Assembly: GCA_017557475.1 (NCBI GenBank)
Contig: JAFYYO010000285.1
Coordinates: 1 to 10,430 of the forward strand
Source of the DNA: Bacteroidaceae bacterium
GTDB lineage: Bacteria > Bacteroidota > Bacteroidia > Bacteroidales > Bacteroidaceae
Length of the DNA stretch: 10,430 nucleotides
Direction of reading: 5' to 3'
The notes under the pieces are model-generated. The model did no database searches and was not told where the DNA came from. It was given only the letters and a program-made list of their open reading frames with translations. This document shows, piece after piece, positions 6,703 to 10,430 of the stretch. Both the position numbers and the translations under genes were made by a program. The first letter of the stretch is position 1. Every line of letters starts with the position of its first letter.

Positions 6703-7533
6703 CTACTCTTCTTCTTCCTCGGTTTCGCCTGTGTCTTCGATGGAAAGTCCTTCTTCTTCAAGGTCTTTTGTGTCGGCTTCCGGGGTCAGACTGCTGAAGT
6801 AGGTGTCGTCGTTCTCGAGGTTATCCTCTTCACCTTCCTCGCCCGTTTCCAGGTCTTCGGGAAGAGGAATGGGGTTGCCGTCCTCGTCGTACTCCCTTTC
6901 GGGCAGGTCCATATGAATTTTCTCGACGGGGTCTTTCTTCTTTGCAAAGATAGCTTCGATCCAGGTTCCCTTGGGAATCTCGAGCACATCGAACCCTTGA
7001 GCCACCTTTTTCTCTACGGTACCACCAGGAGCATGAATGCGGCTCTGGGGCAACTGGGTAGTGCTTATCTCAAAGCCTGTTTCGATGATATCGCGAATGG
7101 CAAGGGCGATGGAATCCCAACCTCCGCCAAAGTTGCGGTCGATAAGCTCGAGAAGCATTGCGGTAGAGATGTGACGGATGTTCTCGTAGCTGAGGTCGGT
7201 GATGCGCTCAATGGCTTTGCGACGAATGGCAACGCAACCTTTCTCCACCTTGCAATGCGTCAACTTTGCCCAGCCTCCGTTCTCATACTTCTCGGCTTCA
7301 CGCTCGTCTTCGGGATTATAATGTACCACCTCGAAAGCAAGACGAATGGTGTTGAGAAGCTTCGACTCGCTGATGCTGAAATCTTCCTCTTCGCGTTCCC
7401 TCTCCCATGCTTCGGCAATGGCGAACTCGTCGAGGTCCCAAATATTGTTCTGGTTCAAGTCGAGAATGCATTCCAACTTCTTTGCACTTTTCTTTGGTGT
7501 TCTTTTCTTTGCAGTTTTCTTCTCTTCTTTCAT
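6703..7533 (-). CDS. Conserved-looking hypothetical protein with basic N-terminus and acidic tail
   Basis: I do not recognise this 276-residue protein. It has three visible parts. Residues 1-19 are Lys-rich (AKKRTPKKSAKK, resembling histone H1-like or nucleic-acid-binding tails). Residues about 20-205 look like a folded core, with a strongly charged helix (AIAEAWEREREEEDF, 38-52), NGGWAKLTHCKVEKGCVAIRRKAIERI (85-111), NFGGGWDSIALAIRDIIETGFEI (134-156) and FDVLEIPKGTWIEAIFAKKKDP (181-202). Residues 206-276 are acidic and low-complexity, ending in EEEEE. There is no signal peptide or membrane segment, so it is probably cytoplasmic. The gene is real on the evidence of a good promoter box (7565-7572), an ATG at 7533-7531 and its own terminator (6646-6676). 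Opposed charge at the two ends would suit a nucleic-acid-associated or chaperone-like role, but that is a guess. Confidence 0.85.
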   Translation of the reverse strand: MKEEKKTAKKRTPKKSAKKLECILDLNQNNIWDLDEFAIAEAWEREREEEDFSISESKLLNTIRLAFEVVHYNPEDEREAEKYENGGWAKLTHCKVEKGCVAIRRKAIERITDLSYENIRHISTAMLLELIDRNFGGGWDSIALAIRDIIETGFEISTTQLPQSRIHAPGGTVEKKVAQGFDVLEIPKGTWIEAIFAKKKDPVEKIHMDLPEREYDEDGNPIPLPEDLETGEEGEEDNLENDDTYFSSLTPEADTKDLEEEGLSIEDTGETEEEEE

Positions 7534-7564
7534 ATTATTTATATGTCTTTACTCAATTTTTTTG

Positions 7565-7572
7565 CAAAAATA
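7565..7572 (-). promoter_or_regulatory. -7 promoter box of the charged-protein gene
   Basis: The minus strand reads TATTTTTG, a full TAnnTTTG match, 31 bases before the ATG at 7533. The leader of about 27 nt is A/T-rich without a Shine-Dalgarno sequence. The box lies back to back with the lipoprotein promoter at 7618-7625, and the heptamer repeat 7582-7609 lies between them. Confidence 0.62.
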
Positions 7573-7581
7573 CAAAAAAAC

Positions 7582-7609
7582 CATGAAATACGAACTATGA
7601 ACTAAGAAC
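7582..7609. repeat. Heptamer repeat between two divergent promoter boxes
   Basis: CATGAAA, TACGAAC, TATGAAC, TAAGAAC: four 7-base units on the plus strand. The repeat occupies the place where the -33 elements of both divergent promoters (boxes at 7565-7572 minus and 7618-7625 plus) would be, the same arrangement as at 5652-5687. Confidence 0.68.
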
Positions 7610-7617
7610 TTTTTTTG

Positions 7618-7625
7618 TATCTTTG
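7618..7625 (+). promoter_or_regulatory. -7 promoter box of the FAS1 lipoprotein gene
   Basis: TATCTTTG is a full TAnnTTTG match, 36 bases before the ATG at 7662. A weak -33-like TATG lies 18 bases upstream at 7596-7599. The in-frame TTG at 7623 is inside this box and so cannot be the start codon. Confidence 0.68.
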
Positions 7626-7661
7626 CAGTCAAGAACTAACAATATTAAACAACTGCCTTAC

Positions 7662-9782
7662 ATGAAAAGCCTGTTAATTAAAACATTTGGCATAACATTA
7701 TTACTCTTGGGTCTGTGGTGTTGCACCGAGAATATCGACACGTCGGCTCGGTATGTCTTCAAAGCAGATTGCGTGATGAGTTATTTGGAAAAGCACGACA
7801 CCTATTCCGAATACGTTCGTCTCCTGAAAATCACTCCCATCTCGATACGCAGCAGCAGTACCATTGGCGAGTTGCTTACGGCCAGAGGGCACTACACCGT
7901 CTTTGCTCCGACGAATAAAGCCATCGAAGATTACCTGCAGGAACTCTATGAGCAGCAGCCCGAACTGCTGAGCGCTCCTTCTTGGGATGCCTTCTACAGC
8001 GAGCACAAACGCGACTCCATTTACAGGGTCGTCGTCTGCAACTCGATTATTGATTCAGGCGATAACGAGGAGGCTTATCAGGTGAATGCCTTCCCGCCTG
8101 AAACAGGAACGGAATTCCCCTTGAGCAACATGAACGACCGCAGGCTCTCCGTACGTTACAAAGGCGTCGATTCAATCTTCATAAACAACACGAGCCCTTT
8201 AAGTCTAACCGAACGCGACATCCTTGCCACGAATGGCGTCATTCATCAAGTCGAGAAAGTCATCGCTCCAAAAGACATCACGGCAGCCCTTTATTTGCAA
8301 GATATCCTTGACCAGCAGAAAGAAGGCTTCCTCGTAATGGCAAAGGCAATACAAGCCTGCGGACTTATGGATACGCTCTCGAAGATAAGAGACGAGGTCT
8401 ATGAAAACAGATACCTGAGAGGCGAGATACCCGAAAACATGCACCTTTACATCGACGGTCACTTCCCCAATGGCGACAACTGGACGCCTCGCCACAGGCT
8501 CTACGGCTTCACCATCTTCACTGAAACCGACGAGTTCTGGCGCGAACAAGGGCTCGACCCAATGGCTCCATCAGCCACTTTGCTTCCGCAATTGATTCGT
8601 TGGATTATCGACAATCATCAGTATTCTGATGACGATAACTTCGTGACGGACGAGAACTACGAGAGCGAGCAGAACCTGCTCTACCAGTGGACAACCTATC
8701 ACATCCTTCCTTTCCGCACGCCATCCGACCGTCTCGTCTTCCACAGAAATGAGTTTGGCTACGACGCCAGCAGGCAGACCTTTACCATTCCGATGTATGA
8801 AATCTACACCACGATGGGTAAGCGCCGTCTCATGAAAATCTTCGAGAGCAAGGAAAGTAATGGTATCTACCTCAATCGCTTCCCCAATCTGCAGAGAGAA
8901 AGGACTGAAGTCCTGTGCGAACTCTCGTGCGACCCGGATAAGGTTGGTTGCTTAATAGACAGGAACCCAGAGCACGCCGTACTCAACGACATCATCAACT
9001 GCTGCATCTACCCCATCGATGCTCCGCTCTCATATAGTGATAATGTTCGCGACAATCTTGCTAAGGAGCGTCTCCGTTTCGATGGAATGACACTCTTCCC
9101 CGAGGCCATGTCCAACGATATCCGCCTTAAAGTGTCCAGCGACGAGAAGAACCAAGACGTCTACATTCCTGCAACTCGCATCTACAACTACTTTGAGAAT
9201 ATGCAGATGAACGACCAGACGCTCTTCGTTTACCTGAATGCTTACGGCTATCAATGGTGTAATCTGCACAGCGACGAGATGAAGGCTAAAGGTCGATTTG
9301 AGCTAACCTTCAAACTTCCTCCTGTTCCCAGACGCGGCACATACGAGTTCCGATATGACGTGCTGCCAAATGGAGACCGAGGCATTCAGCAATTCTACTT
9401 CGGAGACGACCCAACGAAAATGCCCGCAGCTGGTATTCCCGTTGACTTGACACGTGGTATTGGAAGCATGAACGTTGGATGGGAAAAGGATGGCAAAGAC
9501 GAAGACTACAACATCGAGGTGGATAAACGTCTGCGCAACAATGGCGTGATGAAGGGAGCAAAGACTGTCACTGCCGATGGTAGCAGCGGAGACATAGAAC
9601 GCAACCGCAGTACCAACCTGCGCTACATTATTATTCGCCAGACCTTGGACCCCGACAAGACTTACTATATGAGGGTTAAGTCCGTGCTCGACTCTGAGCA
9701 GAAGGAGTTCTACATGGACTATATGGAGTACTGCCCGAAGGAGGTTTACGATAATCCCGAGCATCCTGAAGACATCTGGTAA
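7662..9782 (+). CDS. FAS1 (fasciclin)-domain lipoprotein, probably outer-membrane
   Basis: A 706-residue exported protein. The hydrophobic signal (LLIKTFGITLLLLGLW, 4-19) ends in CC (20-21), so a lipoprotein is likely although the W before the cysteine is atypical. A FAS1 domain covers about 35-205: H1 motif YTVFAPTNKAIEDYL (78-92) and H2 motif LATNGVIHQVEKVIAP (188-203). A second, more divergent FAS1-like part may follow (about 205-465), since AVLNDIINCCIYPIDAP near residue 440 recalls the end of such domains. The remaining ~240 residues look like a beta-rich C-terminal domain of the kind seen in Bacteroidetes FAS1 proteins. FAS1 domains generally mediate adhesion or glycan contact; in Bacteroidetes these proteins often sit beside SusC/SusD pairs, which are absent here. 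ATG 7662 is chosen because it begins the signal peptide and follows the promoter box. The exact function is unknown. Confidence 0.88.
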   Translation: MKSLLIKTFGITLLLLGLWCCTENIDTSARYVFKADCVMSYLEKHDTYSEYVRLLKITPISIRSSSTIGELLTARGHYTVFAPTNKAIEDYLQELYEQQPELLSAPSWDAFYSEHKRDSIYRVVVCNSIIDSGDNEEAYQVNAFPPETGTEFPLSNMNDRRLSVRYKGVDSIFINNTSPLSLTERDILATNGVIHQVEKVIAPKDITAALYLQDILDQQKEGFLVMAKAIQACGLMDTLSKIRDEVYENRYLRGEIPENMHLYIDGHFPNGDNWTPRHRLYGFTIFTETDEFWREQGLDPMAPSATLLPQLIRWIIDNHQYSDDDNFVTDENYESEQNLLYQWTTYHILPFRTPSDRLVFHRNEFGYDASRQTFTIPMYEIYTTMGKRRLMKIFESKESNGIYLNRFPNLQRERTEVLCELSCDPDKVGCLIDRNPEHAVLNDIINCCIYPIDAPLSYSDNVRDNLAKERLRFDGMTLFPEAMSNDIRLKVSSDEKNQDVYIPATRIYNYFENMQMNDQTLFVYLNAYGYQWCNLHSDEMKAKGRFELTFKLPPVPRRGTYEFRYDVLPNGDRGIQQFYFGDDPTKMPAAGIPVDLTRGIGSMNVGWEKDGKDEDYNIEVDKRLRNNGVMKGAKTVTADGSSGDIERNRSTNLRYIIIRQTLDPDKTYYMRVKSVLDSEQKEFYMDYMEYCPKEVYDNPEHPEDIW

Positions 9783-9821
9783 AGGTATTCCGGCTGTCCT
9801 TATCTCCAGTTAAGGAATCAG

Positions 9822-9859
9822 ATAACCCGTGCGTTGTTGCCAAACATCACACGGGTTAT
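9822..9859 (+). terminator. Possible terminator hairpin built from the first two units of array C
   Basis: ATAACCCGTG (9822-9831) and CACGGGTTAT (9850-9859) are perfect 10-base inverted repeats around an 18-base loop, 39 bases after the lipoprotein stop codon. The bases that depart from the repeat consensus are the ones that complete the stem. The following TTGCAAATT is only weakly U-rich and the loop is long, so termination is uncertain; the hairpin itself is plain in the sequence. Confidence 0.5.
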
Positions 9860-9937
9860 TTGCAAATTACACGTGTTATGTTTGCGAATTAAGCGTGTTA
9901 AGTTGGCAAACTACACGTGCTGTGTTTTGCTTTGTGA
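9828..9937. repeat. Array C: tandem 22-base repeat between convergent genes
   Basis: Five units start at 9828, 9850, 9872, 9894 and 9916, each exactly 22 bases apart; all but the second start with CGTG (the second has CACG). The third (9872-9893) is closest to consensus and holds a perfect TATGTTTG (9877-9884); the last is decayed (TTTTGCTTTGTGA). The array ends at 9937, directly abutting the complement of the rsmE stop codon (9938-9940). Orientation is the same as in arrays A and B. The preceding stretch 9783-9821 shows only weak overlapping inverted repeats. Confidence 0.92.
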
Positions 9938-10430
9938 CTATAAAGCGTTCTTCAGTTGCATCATGTGGACAGCAACAAGGGCTGCTGTCTCTGTGCGGAG
10001 TCGGCTCTTGCCCAAACTAACACTCTGGTAGCCATTTTGCATAGCAAGCTTCACTTCATCTATGCTAAAGTCCCCTTCAGGACCGATGAGAACTGTTGCT
10101 GGGACGCCTTCGCGAAGGATGTCAATAAGTGACTCTTTCCCAATCTCCTCATAGCAATGGCAGATGAACTTGTCTCCTTCTCGCTCTTGCTTGATGAAGT
10201 CACGGAAACGCCGCATGCCATTCAGTTGAGGCTTGAAGGCCTTGTGGCTTTGTTTCATCGCTGAGATAAGGATTTTGTCTATGCGCTCCTCTTTTACCAC
10301 TCGCCTTTCACTGAACTGGCAATCAAGGAAGGTTAGCTCGTCAAAGCCTATCTCTGTGGCTTTTTCTGCAAACCACTCCACTCTGTCCATCAGCTTTGTG
10401 GGAGCCATAGCTAAGTGCAAATGCCCTTCC
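9938..10430 (-). CDS. rsmE: 16S rRNA m3U1498 methyltransferase RsmE, 5' end missing
   Basis: RsmE methylates N3 of U1498 in helix 44 of 16S rRNA, using S-adenosylmethionine. The frame is open to the right edge and codes for about 164 residues of the C-terminal SPOUT domain; the family is about 235-250 residues, so the N-terminal PUA-like domain and start lie outside. The TTG at 10418-10420 is not a start, as homologous residues (EGHLHLAMAPTK) continue upstream to the edge. Diagnostic motifs: HLAMAPTKLMDRVEWFAEKA with TEIGFDELTFL, RIDKILISAMKQSHK, ATVLIGPEGDFSIDEV, and the C-terminal cofactor loop VSLGKSRLRTETAALVAVHMM. It is convergent with the FAS1 lipoprotein gene. Array C touches its TAG stop codon, so its 3' UTR would read through the repeat in reverse orientation. 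Confidence 0.95.
   Translation of the reverse strand, partial: EGHLHLAMAPTKLMDRVEWFAEKATEIGFDELTFLDCQFSERRVVKEERIDKILISAMKQSHKAFKPQLNGMRRFRDFIKQEREGDKFICHCYEEIGKESLIDILREGVPATVLIGPEGDFSIDEVKLAMQNGYQSVSLGKSRLRTETAALVAVHMMQLKNAL

Noticed and set aside
9797..9825. Overlapping inverted repeats TCCTTA/TAAGGA and TTATCT/AGATAA after the lipoprotein gene
   Set aside because: Six-base arms that exclude each other and no U-run; the adjacent 10-bp hairpin at 9822-9859 is the better candidate.

Overview
The window reads as chromosomal DNA of a Bacteroidales bacterium, most likely Prevotella or a close relative. The evidence is the repeated Bacteroidetes-type promoter element TAnnTTTG in front of genes, A-rich leaders without clear Shine-Dalgarno sites, and the gene content: a TamL-type Omp85 lipoprotein, a FAS1-domain lipoprotein, PurT, and RarA. 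Nothing points to a phage, a plasmid or an integrated element.

Layout. On the minus strand at the left edge lie rarA (924-2201) and, 15 bases downstream, the first 302 codons of purT (runs off at base 1); they look like one transcript. Divergent from rarA is a family 2-like glycosyltransferase (2496-3407, +), whose 3' end overlaps by 35 bases the 3' end of the convergent tamL-like gene (3373-5637, -). Divergent from tamL is a SpoU/TrmH-family RNA methyltransferase (5748-6506, +). It converges on a gene for a highly charged protein of unknown function (6703-7533, -), which ends at a hairpin terminator. Divergent from that is a large FAS1-domain lipoprotein (7662-9782, +), which converges on rsmE (9938 to the right edge, -; 5' part missing). 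The genes are a mixture of housekeeping (purine synthesis, replication-fork repair, rRNA methylation) and envelope functions, and they do not form a single pathway.

The least expected feature is in the spaces between genes. Three arrays of a degenerate repeat (about 2258-2389, 6508-6617 and 9828-9937) share one near-palindromic consensus (CGTGTTATGTTTGCAAA followed by about CATAA). They keep an exact 22-base period over 15 units, without a single insertion or deletion, although the units differ in sequence. One array sits between the divergent rarA and glycosyltransferase genes and two lie between convergent genes. The two convergent arrays start or end directly at a stop codon. All three have the same orientation. 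In the third array two neighbouring units carry matching changes that create a 10-bp perfect hairpin.

A second repeat class has a 7-base period and occurs at four places: 5652-5687, 5717-5751, 6028-6055 and 7582-7609. One of these is read in frame inside the RNA methyltransferase. I recognise no described function for either repeat class.

Promoter boxes were used to choose start codons. For rarA, the glycosyltransferase and tamL the box lies only 4-8 bases from the start codon, which implies leaderless or nearly leaderless mRNAs. Intergenic stretches are all under 300 bases, and I see no tRNA, rRNA, riboswitch or CRISPR in them.
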